NCBI GenBank assembly: GCA_028583405.1
Contig: CM053253.1
Coordinates: 12,907,112-12,971,111 of the forward strand
Reading direction: 5' to 3'
Length of the DNA: 64,000 bases
DNA from: Pogonophryne albipinna
Taxonomy: Eukaryota; Chordata; Actinopteri; Perciformes; Artedidraconidae
Part shown: one piece after another, positions 54,587 through 63,995 of the stretch
Numbering within the stretch: the first letter of the stretch is position 1
Layout of the letters: each line of letters begins with the position of its first letter
The notes under the pieces: model-generated
The model's database searches: none
What the model was told of the DNA's origin: nothing
The model's input: only the letters and a program-made list of their open reading frames with translations
Position numbers and translations under genes: made by a program

Positions 54587-54775
54587 ACAGGTCCTTGAGA
54601 GGCCTTCCCTCTCAGACTTGTCAAGGACAGCTGACTACAGGGAAGCAGGAATGAAAGTGTTCTCTCTGGTTTTAAACATAATTTTCTCTTGGGTCTCGCT
54701 GGTCAGTGTGGAGTTTTTCATCATGTTTCGCAAGAGGTTTTTGTGCTACATCAAGGTGGACTGGGATGTGTTCAG
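54587..54775 (+). other. Candidate upstream alas1 exon, in frame with the coding sequence
   Basis: It is preceded by a strong polypyrimidine tract and CAAG acceptor and followed by donor TTCAG/GTAAAA at 54776. An ATG at 54651 opens 41 codons plus 2 nt. Splicing to the acceptor before 54989 keeps the frame into the canonical alas1 start at 55005, adding 47 residues. The added N-terminus begins MKVFSLVLNIIFSWVSLVSV, a hydrophobic signal-anchor-like stretch. It could equally be an untranslated alternative exon, as known for human ALAS1. Confidence 0.4.
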
Positions 54776-55004
54776 GTAAAAGAGTGGCACTAAAGGAGAC
54801 AACGGAGAGCAAGATTTTTAGGGGATCATTTTTGTAAAAAAAATCTCAAATGTTACCCGTTAAAATTGTACTTCGATGAATTGGATTATTTCTTCATTAC
54901 GCTGCCTATGGTATCCACCTTTTATTTAAGGTTGCATTTTAATGCATCTGATCTTTGTGTTGGGTTGTCTTTTCTCCTTTTAATTTAGTTCAAGGGTATC
55001 TCAC

Positions 55005-58000
55005 ATGGAGGCAGCAATCCGCCGGTGCCCTTTCCTCACTGTAGTTCCCGGTGTTCTGCATCTGGCTGGGAAGGTGTCGCTGGGGAGATATGCCCAAAGA
55101 TGCCCCGTGATGATGGACCTGGCCTCCAGACCTCTGGCCCGAGCACTGTCCTCTTCAGCTTCTTCGTCCAAAGGCACACCAACAAATGAAGGTCAGTTGT
55201 AATGCATCCTATTATGTATGATTACCTCTTTCACAATTAAAAATATTGGAATGCTAACAATAGTAATTCTGTAGACAGCTTATGATTATGAACTGTGTTG
55301 CTGTCCCTAGATCAGAAGCAGGAAGTTAAGATGCCCCCAGGTCACTTTACGCCACCTGCTGGTCAAACTGCAGGCTCCAAATGCCCCTTCCTGGCTGCAG
55401 AAATGGGGCAGAAAAACAACAGGGTAGTAAGAGAGGCCCGCATGGAGCTGCAAGAGGACGTCCAGGAAATGCATTCTGTTCGCACAGGTAAGCTAACACA
55501 CAGCCACACCTTTAATTTAATACACATACAGTCGGTCTTGTCATTTGTAAAAAGGTCATCGCTTGTAGCCTTGACACTCTGGTGACATGTTCATAGCAAG
55601 TTGATGTCATGCATTTATTAAGATAACATCTTTCTTAAACAGGGAAAAAAGATGTGGATTTATCAGTTGTGGAACTTATCGAGGCAGACAACACAAAGAC
55701 ACCAAAAACGTTTTTTAAACCTATATCTTCCAAAGTGTCTCACCTGCTCAAGGACAATCTGCCCGAGGGTAAGAAAGAAATGTTCAAAATGAACAAAAAT
55801 ACTTAAATAGATTTTTGTTGAAGCATCTAAAATCCTTTTTCCATGTATCGTCCATTAGCCATCACCTTCCAGTATGACAAGTATTTTGAAAAGAAGATTG
55901 AAGGCCAGAAGAAAGATCACACGTACAGAGTTTTTAAGACCGTGAACAGGCTGGCCTCCTCATTCCCCATGGCAGACGACTTCTCAGAGTCAGTTTATGC
56001 CCGCAAAGAGGTGTCTGTGTGGTGCAGCAACGACTACCTTGGCATGAGTCGTCACCCCAAAGTCACCCAGACAATTATGTGAGTTGGCGCACTGATCAGG
56101 GATCCCCCGCAATCCCGATTGATCAGAAATCATATGAAGATGCTGATTATTTTTGATCAGACTGACAAAAAAAACAAGAATAAAATGTTTTAAGATAATA
56201 AACCAACTCTTTTTTTTCTTAAAGGGAGACTGTAAGAAAGCACGGTGCCGGTGCTGGAGGCACACGAAATATTTCAGGGACGAGCAAATTTCACGTGGAA
56301 CTGGAACAGGAGCTAGCTGACCTGCACAAGAAGGATGCCGCACTGCTGTTCACTTCCTGCTTTGTAGCCAATGACTCCACGTTGTTTACTCTGGCAAAAA
56401 TGCTTCCAGGTAAATTAAATTAAGTAGGTAAATATTACAACATGTGACCTTAAGTTCCATGTTTTTGCTGATTTACTGAAATCCATAGTAGAAAATGTAA
56501 CTTCTTTTAAATGTGTTTACTCCTTCAGGTTGTGAAATTTACTCTGACGCTGGCAACCATGCCTCAATGATCCAGGGTATAAGAAACAGCGGAGTGAAGA
56601 AGTTAATTTTCCGTCACAATGACGTCAGCCACCTGCGAGAGCTGCTTGAGAAGTCGGACCCCTCCACTCCTAAAATTGTTGCCTTTGAGACGGTGCATTC
56701 AATGGATGGTAAGTGACAATCCCTCCATGTCAGTGCCAGGAAATTGTAACTTCTTACTTTAATATACAAATCCAAAATAATGTGACTTAAAATTAAGAAT
56801 AGGAATAAGCAGAATTGTTCTTTCTACAGGGGCTGTGTGCCCTCTTGAGGAGATGTGTGACATTGCCCACAAGTTTGGTGCCATAACTTTTGTGGATGAA
56901 GTCCATGCTGTGGGCCTGTATGGACCCAGAGGAGGAGGGATCGGGGACAGAGACAGAGCCATGCACAAGATGGACATCATCTCTGGTACCCTTGGTAAGT
57001 TGAACCCTCAATAATGGGGGGAAACATATCCTAACACTCTGACCAGTTCCATATGTGCCTCTGACTTGTTTTGGGTTTTGTTTCCAGGAAAGGCATTTGG
57101 CTGCGTGGGCGGCTACATCGCCAGCACCAGCGCTCTGGTGGACACGGTGCGCTCCTACGCGGCAGGCTTCATCTTCACCACCTCCCTGCCCCCCATGGTG
57201 CTAGCGGGGGCAAAGGAGTCCATCAAGGTCCTGAAAAGTGAGGAAGGCCAGGTGCTCAGGAGGAAACATCAGAGGGGCGTCAAGCTGCTCCGACAGATGC
57301 TGATGGACTCGGGCCTCCCAGTGGTCCATTGCCCGAGCCACATTATTCCTGTTCGGGTAAGGAAACTAATAATTGATCCGATAAACTGGTGCTGATGCAG
57401 AAATGTGACGCTGAACTATAATGTTTGGCAGGTGGCAAATGCAGAGAAGAACACTGAGATCTGTGACATCATGATGTTACGTTACAACATCTACGTCCAG
57501 GCAATCAACTACCCCACAGTGGCCAAAGGAGAGGAGCTGCTGCGCATCGCACCCACACCTTACCACACTCCCCAGATGATGTTCTACTTTGTTGGTATGC
57601 CCACTTTAAATTATGACGCATATCCTATTATCTTAAAATATCTGAAGTATTTTGTGTTGGGCTTTGCACTCCTGAGTATATTACATTTCGGGTGAAAGTA
57701 CAATTCTTTAGTCAAATTAAAAAAAGTATATAAATATATATATTTTAGGGAATATTGCAATTCTGAAGTCCAATAGCTACATTAGAAAACAATTAAAACT
57801 CTAATTTGAAACTTAAATGTTAGGTATATCTTATGTCTACAATGTTTGGCAAAGATTGTATACTCAGGTTTTTGTTCTCTGTTGTGTCTCCATAGACCGG
57901 CTGGTGAAGACGTGGAAGGAGGTGGGGATGGAGCTGAGGCTGCACTCCTCAGCAGAGTGTGACTTCTGCAAGCAGCCTCTTCACTTGGAGCTGATGAGTG

Positions 58001-58056
58001 AGAGGGAGAAGTCCTACTTCACAGGCCTCAGTCACATGATATCAGCAGTAGCCTGA
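55005..58056 (+). CDS. alas1: 5-aminolevulinate synthase 1 (housekeeping, mitochondrial)
   Basis: Ten coding exons: 55005-55191, 55311-55487, 55643-55768, 55859-56078, 56225-56409, 56529-56708, 56830-56994, 57088-57356, 57432-57594 and 57896-58056. They total 1833 nt, 610 residues. Known role: PLP enzyme condensing glycine and succinyl-CoA in the mitochondrial matrix, the first and rate-limiting step of haem synthesis. Three Cys-Pro haem-regulatory motifs are present (RCPF at residue 8, RCPVM at 33, KCPF at 87). The catalytic core shows [37 protein letters not shown] and the PLP lysine in SGTLGKAFGC (about K415). The ending [18 protein letters not shown] is ALAS1-type, not the erythroid ALAS2-type, and no iron-responsive element was noticed. 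The first coding exon begins at 54989; the ATG at 55005 aligns with the family N-terminus. Confidence 0.96.
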
Positions 58057-58167
58057 AATCACATATAAACACTTGATCCCAACAAGCACCACCTTCCTGA
58101 ATTCAAGATATTTATTCTATTTATTTAAAACATATTACTATATAAGAATGTTCTGTGTCACCTTCAT

Positions 58168-58173
58168 AATAAA
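58168..58173 (+). promoter_or_regulatory. alas1 poly(A) signal
   Basis: AATAAA 112 bp after the stop codon, followed by GT-rich sequence. Confidence 0.75.
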
Positions 58174-58273
58174 TGTGTGGGTTAAGTGTACGTATGTGTG
58201 CTAACTCTTAAATGTATTGTTTATGACTAAAACATACTTTTAAATATGGTTGCATGCAGATTTGACATCATGT

Positions 58274-58700
58274 TGTTACAGGTTTAGCACAAGTTGGACC
58301 AACGCGCATTAAAACACAGGAGGCATCTATAAAAGTGTAGACAAAAAGTGAGCTTTATTAAATAAAGCTGATACAAAAATAACGGGGACCAGAACTAGGT
58401 CAAACAAAACAACAAAAACAAAGAAAACTTAAACAAGTACAGACCGGAGGACATGAGAGACAAGAGCGGGAACACAGGCAGGAACTCTGGGACACTGGCA
58501 GGAACATAGACAACAAACAGAGAGAACACTGGGGAAGACAGGCATATATACAAGACTAACCACAGATATAAGACACAGCTGGAGAGGGCAGGTGAAACAC
58601 AGGGGCAGCAGGTGAACACAATCATACAATCACACAGGCAGGAAAACAAAAGACAGGAAGACACAAGGAGAAAATACTTTACAAAAGAAAACAATCCAAT
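58274..58700 (-). mobile_element. Diverged solo LTR-like fragment
   Basis: On the minus strand it follows the same layout as the LTR at 61150-61577: TTGTGTTCACCTG, TGTGTTTC, CAGCTGTGTCTT, then TTTAATAAAGCTCACTTTTTG, ending in CTGTAACA. No partner LTR or internal region is visible. The start is not resolved; the Tc1 element begins nearby at 58714. Confidence 0.6.
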
Positions 58701-58713
58701 CCTACTTAATATA

Positions 58714-58998
58714 CACTGAACAAAAATATAAATGCAACACTTTTGTTTTTGCTCCCATTTTTCATGAGATGAACTCAAAGATCTAAAACATTTTCTATAT
58801 ACACAAAATAACCATTTCTCTCAAATATTGTTCACAAATCTGAAAAGATCTGTGATAGTGAGCACTTCTCCTTTGCCGAGATAATCCATCCCACCTCACA
58901 GGTGTGGCATATCAAGATGCTGATTAGACAGCATGATTATTGCACAGGTGTGCCTTAGGCTGGCCACAATAAAAGGCCACTCTGAAACGTGCAGTTTT
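58714..58998 (+). repeat. Tc1 left terminal inverted repeat (285 bp)
   Basis: Matches 60063-60347 in reverse complement, with a few differences (for example GAAAAGATCTG against the AAAAAATCTG equivalent). Confidence 0.93.
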
Positions 58999-59011
58999 AT
59001 CACACAGCACA

Positions 59012-60025
59012 ATGCCACAGATGTCGCAAGTTTTGAGGGAGCGTGCAATTGGCATGCTGACAGCAGGAATGTCCACCAGAGCTGTTGCCCGTGAATTGAA
59101 TGTTCATTTCTCTACCATAAGCCGTCTCCAAAGGCGTTTTAGAGAATTTGGCAGTACATCCAACCGGCCTCACAACCGCAGACCACGTGTAACCACACCA
59201 CCCCAGGACCTCCACATCCAGCATGTTCACCTCCAAGATCGTCTGAGACCAGCCACTCGGACAGCTGCTGCAACAATCGGTTTGCATAACCAAAGAATTT
59301 CTGCACAAACTGTCAGAAACCGTCTCAGGGAAGCTCATCTGCATGCTCGTCGTCCTCATCGGGGTCTCGACCTGACTCCGGTTCGTCGTCGTAACCGACT
59401 TGAGTGGGCAAATGCTCACATTCGATGGCGTCTGGCACGTTGGAGAGGTGTTCTCTTCACGGATGAATCCCGGTTTTCACTGTTCAGGGCAGATGGCAGA
59501 CAGCGTGTGTGGCGTCGTGTGGGTGAGCGGTTTTCTGATATCAATGTTGTGAATCGAGTGGCCCATGGTGGTGGTGGGGTTATGGTATGGGCAGGCGTAT
59601 GTTATGGACGACGAACACAGGTGCATTTTATTGATGGCATTGTGAATGCACAGAGATACCGTGACGAGATCCTGAGGCCCATTGTTGTGCCATTCATCCA
59701 CGACCATCACCTCATGTTGCAGCATGATAATGCACGGCCCCATGTTGCAAGGATCTGTACACAATTCCTGGAGGCTGAAAACATCCCAGTTCTTGCATGG
59801 CCAGCATACTGACCGGACATGTCACCCATTGAGCATGTTTGGGATGCTCTGGATCGGCGTATACGACAGCGTGTTCCAGTTCCTGCCAATATCCAGCAAC
59901 TTGGCACAGCCATTGAAGAGGAGTGGACCAACATTCCACAGGCCACAATCAACAACCTGATCAACTCTATGCGAAGGAGATGTGTTGCACTGCGTGAGGC
60001 AAATGGTGGTCACACCAGATACTGA
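59012..60025 (+). pseudogene. Tc1/mariner DD34E transposase with one internal stop
   Basis: The frame runs from MPQMSQVLRERAIGMLTAGM to GGHTRY and a stop at 60023-60025 (338 codons including the two stops). The N-terminal half has the paired helix-turn-helix DNA-binding domain (STRAVARELNVHFSTISRLQ). The catalytic triad is LFTDESRF, LQHDNARPH and SPIEHVWD, with 34 residues between the last two acidic positions. The only break is TGA at 59810-59812, between the second D and the E, so any product would lack the third catalytic residue. This copy is therefore probably inactive but could be mobilised in trans. Confidence 0.93.
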
Positions 60026-60062
60026 CTGGTTTTCGGACCCCCCCAGACCCCCCCAATAAAGC

Positions 60063-60347
60063 AAAACTGCACGTTTCAGAGTGGCCTTTTATTGTGGCCA
60101 GCCTAAGGCACACCTGTGCAATAATCATGCTGTCTAATCAGCATCTTGATATGCCACACCTGTGAGGTGGGATGGATTATCTCGGCAAAGGAGAAGTGCT
60201 CACTATCACAGATTTTTTCAGATTTGTGAACAATATTTGAGAGAAATGGTTATTTTGTGTATATAGAAAATGTTTTAGATCTTTGAGTTCATCTCATGAA
60301 AAATGGGAGCAAAAACAAAAGTGTTGCATTTATATTTTTGTTCAGTG
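60063..60347 (-). repeat. Tc1 right terminal inverted repeat (285 bp)
   Basis: Reverse complement of the left repeat, ending GTTCAGTG next to TA. Confidence 0.93.
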
Positions 60348-60349
60348 TA

Positions 60350-60800
60350 TATAGCACATTTAAAAACAACAAGAGTTGACCAAAAGTGCTGTACATTAAT
60401 AAATATATATAAAAAGCAGCATAAATACATTTAGACAAAACTGATACGAAAAAAACCAAATGTAAAAACACGAGACAATAAAACCATACTTATAGCCATA
60501 GACTGAAAAACTCTCACGATGTAAAAACAATATAAGACACAATAAAATAAAAAACCCAATTTAAAAGTGCAGACTGATACTGTAAGTGTTATACGTGGTC
60601 TTCAAAAGCATGGGAGAACAAGTAGGCTTTAAACAAGATTTAAAAACAGGCAAAGTGGGAGCAAGTCTGATCAGGGGGGGCAAATCGGTCCACAGCCTGG
60701 GAGCAGACAGAAAAGGCCCTGTCTCCCCGCTGTTTCAACGTTCCACAAGGAGGAATCTATCAGCAGACCTAAGTGACCGTGAAGAGGTATAAGGTTATAA
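60350..60800. mobile_element. Degenerate common teleost interspersed repeat
   Basis: It opens with TATAGCACATTTAAAAACAAC and CAAAAGTGCTGTACATTAA, and later has CCACAGCCTGGGAGCAGACAG followed by AAAAGGCCCTGTCTCC. These phrases mark a repeat I recognise from many fish genomes. There is no open frame of note. Edges are uncertain. Confidence 0.55.
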
Positions 60801-61149
60801 GGTTAACACAAGAAAACATAACACCAGGATCATGACAAATGTAAGTTAATCACTCTAACAACAAACATAATGACTTTTTATATAGCACTAGGTTTCAGTG
60901 CAACTACAGTTTCAATTCAATTATTACTACAATTACAACTAAACGCTAAAATCAGAAAATAAAATCATGTATTGTTTTATTGTATTATTAATTTATGTTG
61001 CATTTCTGGGTGGGTTGTCTTTCTGATGTGTTGCAAATGTGCATATTTTGTGTAAAAAAAGGGATGCACATTTCAAACATCTCATTTGAATAATCTTTCT
61101 TGACATCTCATGCTACAATAATCTTCAAGTATACAGTGAATGAGATAGC
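60801..61149. other. AT-rich intergenic DNA
   Basis: Nothing recognisable. The last five bases (ATAGC, 61145-61149) are the left target-site duplication of the following element. Confidence 0.7.
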
Positions 61150-61577
61150 TGTCACACTCCTAGGTTTATGTCACAGTTTTAGTGTTGTCTGTCTGATTAT
61201 GGGTTTTGTAAGTCTGGCCATTCGGTGTTTTGTCTTCCTCCTTGTGTTTTGTCTGGTCCTCCTCCCTGTCGTTAGTTTCCCTGGTGTGTCTGATTGTCTC
61301 ATTGTGTTCACCTGTTGCCCTTGTGTTTCTCCCTCCCCTGCCCAGCTGTGTCTTGTCCTGTGATTACCCTTCTGTGTATTTAGTCTAGTCTTCCCCTGTG
61401 TTCCATGTCGGTCCATTGTTTCCCCTCCATGTTTCCACGGTCTGTGTTCCTTGTGCTGCTCGTTTGTGTTTGGATATTTTTGGATACTGCCTTTTTGCCA
61501 CAGCTTTTATGATTTAATAAAGCTCGCTTTTTGTTAAATTCTGCATTTGGGTCCTACCTTTTCCACGCATCCTGACA
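61150..61577 (+). repeat. 5' LTR (428 bp)
   Basis: TG...CA ends. It contains TTTAATAAAGCTCGC as a poly(A) signal about 65 bp before the end. Confidence 0.95.
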
Positions 61578-61579
61578 GA

Positions 61580-63781
61580 ATGGATCGACCACAAATGGAC
61601 CCAGCAGATGATCCATTTGAGGTAGAATTACAGCATTTTACCTTTTATCTGGCTTGCTGCTTTGATTGGTGGAAGGGAGCGTCCAGTGTTCTGCAGAAGG
61701 GGGCCGCTCTGGTAGAGGCGCACCGGTTGGCTATGGAGAAACCAGGCTTGGTGAAATTTTTACCTGGCTGGATTTTGAACTTCCTCTGGGTGTGTGATTT
61801 CCAGCCTGCTGACTACAAACGTCTCGGTGTGTTCCGTCCGGAGTCAACCCCTGCTTCTTCCCCATGTCCTGCTCCTGTCCAGGAGCCGTTCTCTGGAACT
61901 CGTCTGGCTTTTGGAGGTCCACGAAGCCTCCAAATGGCTCCTAAAAGAAGGAGTCGCAAGGCCAGGCTAGCAGCCCAAGCCCCAAGAGCCATGGTTCCGG
62001 CCCAAGTTCTGTCCCCAGCAGCCATGGTCCCAGACCCAGTTCTGGCCCCAGCAGCCATGGTTCCAGCCCCAGTCCCGGTCCCAGCAACCATGGTTCCGGC
62101 CCCAGTTCCGGCCCCAGCAGCCATGGTTCCGGCTTCAGTGCCGGCCCCAGTAGCCATGGTCCTGTCGGCGTACCGGCCAACGCCAGCTCCCCGAGGCCTG
62201 TCGGTGTACCGGCCGACTCCAGCACCTCGTCTCCTGTTGGCTCTCCAGCCGACACCAGCTCCCCGTGTCCTGTCGGCGTACCGACCGACACAAGTCCCCT
62301 CTCAAGTCCCCTCTCAAGTCCCCTCTCAAGTCTCCTCTCGAGTTCCCTCTCGGGTCCCCTCTCAGGTCCCCTCTCGGGTCTCTTCTCGAGTCCCCTCTCA
62401 AGTCACCTCTCAAGTTCCTACCCGAGTCCCCTCTCAAGTTTCCCCTCAAGTCACCTCTCGAGTTCCCTCTCAAGCCCTCTCTCGAGTCCCCTCTCGAGTC
62501 CCCTCTCCAGTCACCTCTCGAGTTCTCTCTCAAGTCCCCTCTCGAGTTACCTCTCGAGTTCCCTCTCAAGCCCTCTCTCGAGTCCCCTCTCGAGTCCCCT
62601 CTCCAGTCACCTCTCGAGTTCTCTCTCAAGTCCCCTCTCGAGTTACCTCTCGAGTTCCCTCTCAAGCCCTCTCTCGAGTCCCCTCTCGAGTTCCCTCTCA
62701 AGCCCTCTCTCGAGTCCCCACTCAAGCCCCTACTCAAGTGCCGTTGGAGGTTCCGCTGGGGGTCCTGCCAACTCCATGTCCTGTCCCGTTGGGGGCCCCG
62801 CCGACTACTCTTCTGGCGGGGGTCCTGCCAACCCTATGTCCTGTGCCGTTGGAGGCCCCGCCGACTACTCTCCTGCCGGGAGTCCTGCCAACCCTATGTC
62901 CTGTCCCGTTGGGGGTCCCGCCGACTACTCTTCTGCCGGGGGTCCTGCCAACCCTATGTCCTGTGCCGTCGGAGGTCCCGCCGACTACTCTCCTGCCGGG
63001 GGTCCTGCCAACCCTATGTCCTTTTCCTCTGGGGGTCCCGCCATCACCTGTCTCGCCGGGGGTCCTGCCAACTCCTGGTCCTCTTCCGTGGGGGATCCTG
63101 CCGAAGCCTGTCCCACTGGCTCCGGTTCCTGTTCGGCCGACACCGGGTTCTGCCCGGCCTCCGGAGCTGTCTGGTCTTCGCCCTCGAGCCCGGCCCCCTG
63201 AGAGCCGCGGTCTTCGCCCTCGAGCCCGGCCCCCTGAGTGCCGTGGTCTTCGCCCTTGGGCCCGGCCCCCTGACTCTTCCTGCCGCTGCCTTCGCCCTCA
63301 TGCTCGGCCCCCTGAGTTCGCCCGCTGTGGCCTTCGCCCCTCCTTGGTCTCTGCCTTGCCCCCGGGCCGTCCGCCCGAGTTCCCCTCCTTGGTCTCTGCC
63401 TTGCCCCCGGGCCGTCTGCCCGAGACCCGTCCTCCAGACCCCCTCCACCCACCCTTTCTTGGCCCTAGTTATGTGTCCCTCCTCCGGTCCCCCTCCACCC
63501 ACCCTGCTGGACTTTTGTTTTTGTTTTTTTGGGACGTCTGGGATCCGTCCCTTGAGGGGGGGGGTTCTGTCACACTCCTAGGTTTATGTCACAGTTTTAG
63601 TGTTGTCTGTCTGGTTATGGGTTTTGTAAGTCTGTTCATTCGGTGTTTTGTCTTCCTCCTTGTGTTTTGTCTGGTCCTCCTCCCTGTCGTTAGTTTCCCT
63701 GGTGTGTCTGATTGTCTCATTGTGTTCACCTGTTGCCCTTGTGTTTCTCCCTCCCCTGCCCAGCTGTGTCTTGTCCTGTGA
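61580..63781 (+). CDS. Long repeat-rich ORF of the LTR element, function unknown
   Basis: 733 codons from the first ATG after the 5' LTR, ending inside the 3' LTR. Residues 1-85 are non-repetitive (MDRPQMDPADDPFEVELQHF, then FYLACCFDWWKG and PGWILNFLWVCDFQPADYK) and could be a small globular domain. The rest is a stack of tandem arrays: about five 11-residue units (AMVPAPVPAPA), four 12-residue units (LSAYRPTPAPRG), about 38 tetrapeptides (R/Q-V-P-S), six 20-residue units (PTLCPVPLGVPPTTLLPGVL), and 11-12-residue GLRPRARPPE units. It is extremely Pro/Val/Ser-rich with no zinc knuckle or recognised Gag motif. I do not recognise the family. Two other frames are also open across the arrays, but only this one covers the unique 5' part. 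Confidence 0.55.
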   Translation: MDRPQMDPADDPFEVELQHFTFYLACCFDWWKGASSVLQKGAALVEAHRLAMEKPGLVKFLPGWILNFLWVCDFQPADYKRLGVFRPESTPASSPCPAPVQEPFSGTRLAFGGPRSLQMAPKRRSRKARLAAQAPRAMVPAQVLSPAAMVPDPVLAPAAMVPAPVPVPATMVPAPVPAPAAMVPASVPAPVAMVLSAYRPTPAPRGLSVYRPTPAPRLLLALQPTPAPRVLSAYRPTQVPSQVPSQVPSQVSSRVPSRVPSQVPSRVSSRVPSQVTSQVPTRVPSQVSPQVTSRVPSQALSRVPSRVPSPVTSRVLSQVPSRVTSRVPSQALSRVPSRVPSPVTSRVLSQVPSRVTSRVPSQALSRVPSRVPSQALSRVPTQAPTQVPLEVPLGVLPTPCPVPLGAPPTTLLAGVLPTLCPVPLEAPPTTLLPGVLPTLCPVPLGVPPTTLLPGVLPTLCPVPSEVPPTTLLPGVLPTLCPFPLGVPPSPVSPGVLPTPGPLPWGILPKPVPLAPVPVRPTPGSARPPELSGLRPRARPPESRGLRPRARPPECRGLRPWARPPDSSCRCLRPHARPPEFARCGLRPSLVSALPPGRPPEFPSLVSALPPGRLPETRPPDPLHPPFLGPSYVSLLRSPSTHPAGLLFLFFWDVWDPSLEGGGSVTLLGLCHSFSVVCLVMGFVSLFIRCFVFLLVFCLVLLPVVSFPGVSDCLIVFTCCPCVSPSPAQLCLVL
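62289..62745 (+). repeat. 12-bp minisatellite (CAAGTCCCCTCT type) with 96-bp higher-order repeat
   Basis: About 38 units of CAAGTCCCCTCT / CGAGTCCCCTCT, each coding one tetrapeptide. A 96-bp block (8 units) starting at 62459 is repeated almost exactly from 62555. Many units create CTCGAG at the unit junction. Confidence 0.9.
62759..63118 (+). repeat. 60-bp tandem array, six units
   Basis: Units of exactly 60 bp starting GGGGTCCTGCCAACCCTATG, the last two more diverged. Each encodes 20 residues in the ORF frame. Adjacent units with no spacers rule out a CRISPR reading. Confidence 0.92.
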
Positions 63782-63995
63782 TTACCCTTCTGTGTATTTA
63801 GTCTAGTCTTCCCCTGTGTTCCATGTCGGTCCATTGTTTCCCCTCCATGTTTCCACGGTCTGTGTTCCTTGTGCTGCTCGTTTGTTTTTGGATATTTTTG
63901 GATACTGCCTTTTTGCCACAGCTTTTATGATTTAATAAAGCTCTCTTTTTGTTAAATTCTGCATTTGGGTCCTACCTTTTCCACGCATCCTGACA
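63568..63995 (+). repeat. 3' LTR (428 bp)
   Basis: Same length as the 5' LTR. By-eye differences are at five positions (for example CTGATTAT/CTGGTTAT, TCTGGCCATT/TCTGTTCATT, AAGCTCGC/AAGCTCTC). Confidence 0.95.

Larger units (their letters stand above)
58714..60347 (+). mobile_element. Full-length Tc1-type transposon (1634 bp)
   Basis: Flanked by TA (58712-58713 and 60348-60349). Terminal inverted repeats are 285 bp each (58714-58998 and 60063-60347), start CACTGAACAAAAATATAAAT and are nearly identical. It carries one transposase reading frame with a single nonsense codon. The long, near-identical TIRs point to recent arrival. It lies between alas1 and the LTR element. Confidence 0.95.
61150..63995 (+). 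mobile_element. Complete non-autonomous LTR retroelement (2846 bp)
   Basis: Two 428-bp LTRs (61150-61577 and 63568-63995) start TGTCACACTCC and end CCTGACA. I count about five substitutions between them by eye. The target duplication ATAGC is perfect (61145-61149; 63996-64000, the end of the window). A polypurine tract (GAGGGGGGGGG, 63554-63564) lies just before the 3' LTR. A TGG three bases after the 5' LTR (61581) could start a primer-binding site, but the tRNA is not identified. No protease, reverse transcriptase, RNase H or integrase is present. The interior is a single repeat-built ORF. The superfamily is undetermined; a 5-bp TSD fits Gypsy, Copia or BEL. Confidence 0.93.

Noticed and set aside
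54989..58056. Erythroid alas2 rather than alas1
   Set aside because: C-terminus and N-terminal motifs match ALAS1, and no CAGTG-loop iron-responsive element was seen in the likely 5'UTR.
61547..61579. ORF start upstream at 61547
   Set aside because: It lies within the 5' LTR. The first ATG after the LTR (61580) is the more sensible start.
62759..63118. Regularly spaced repeats resembling a CRISPR array
   Set aside because: Units are directly adjacent with no unique spacers, sit inside an LTR element and are in a vertebrate genome.
62265..63581. 438-codon alternative frame across the repeat arrays, and the long minus-strand frames at 62135-63502
   Set aside because: They are open only because the repeat units lack stops in several frames. 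They do not include the unique 5' coding part.
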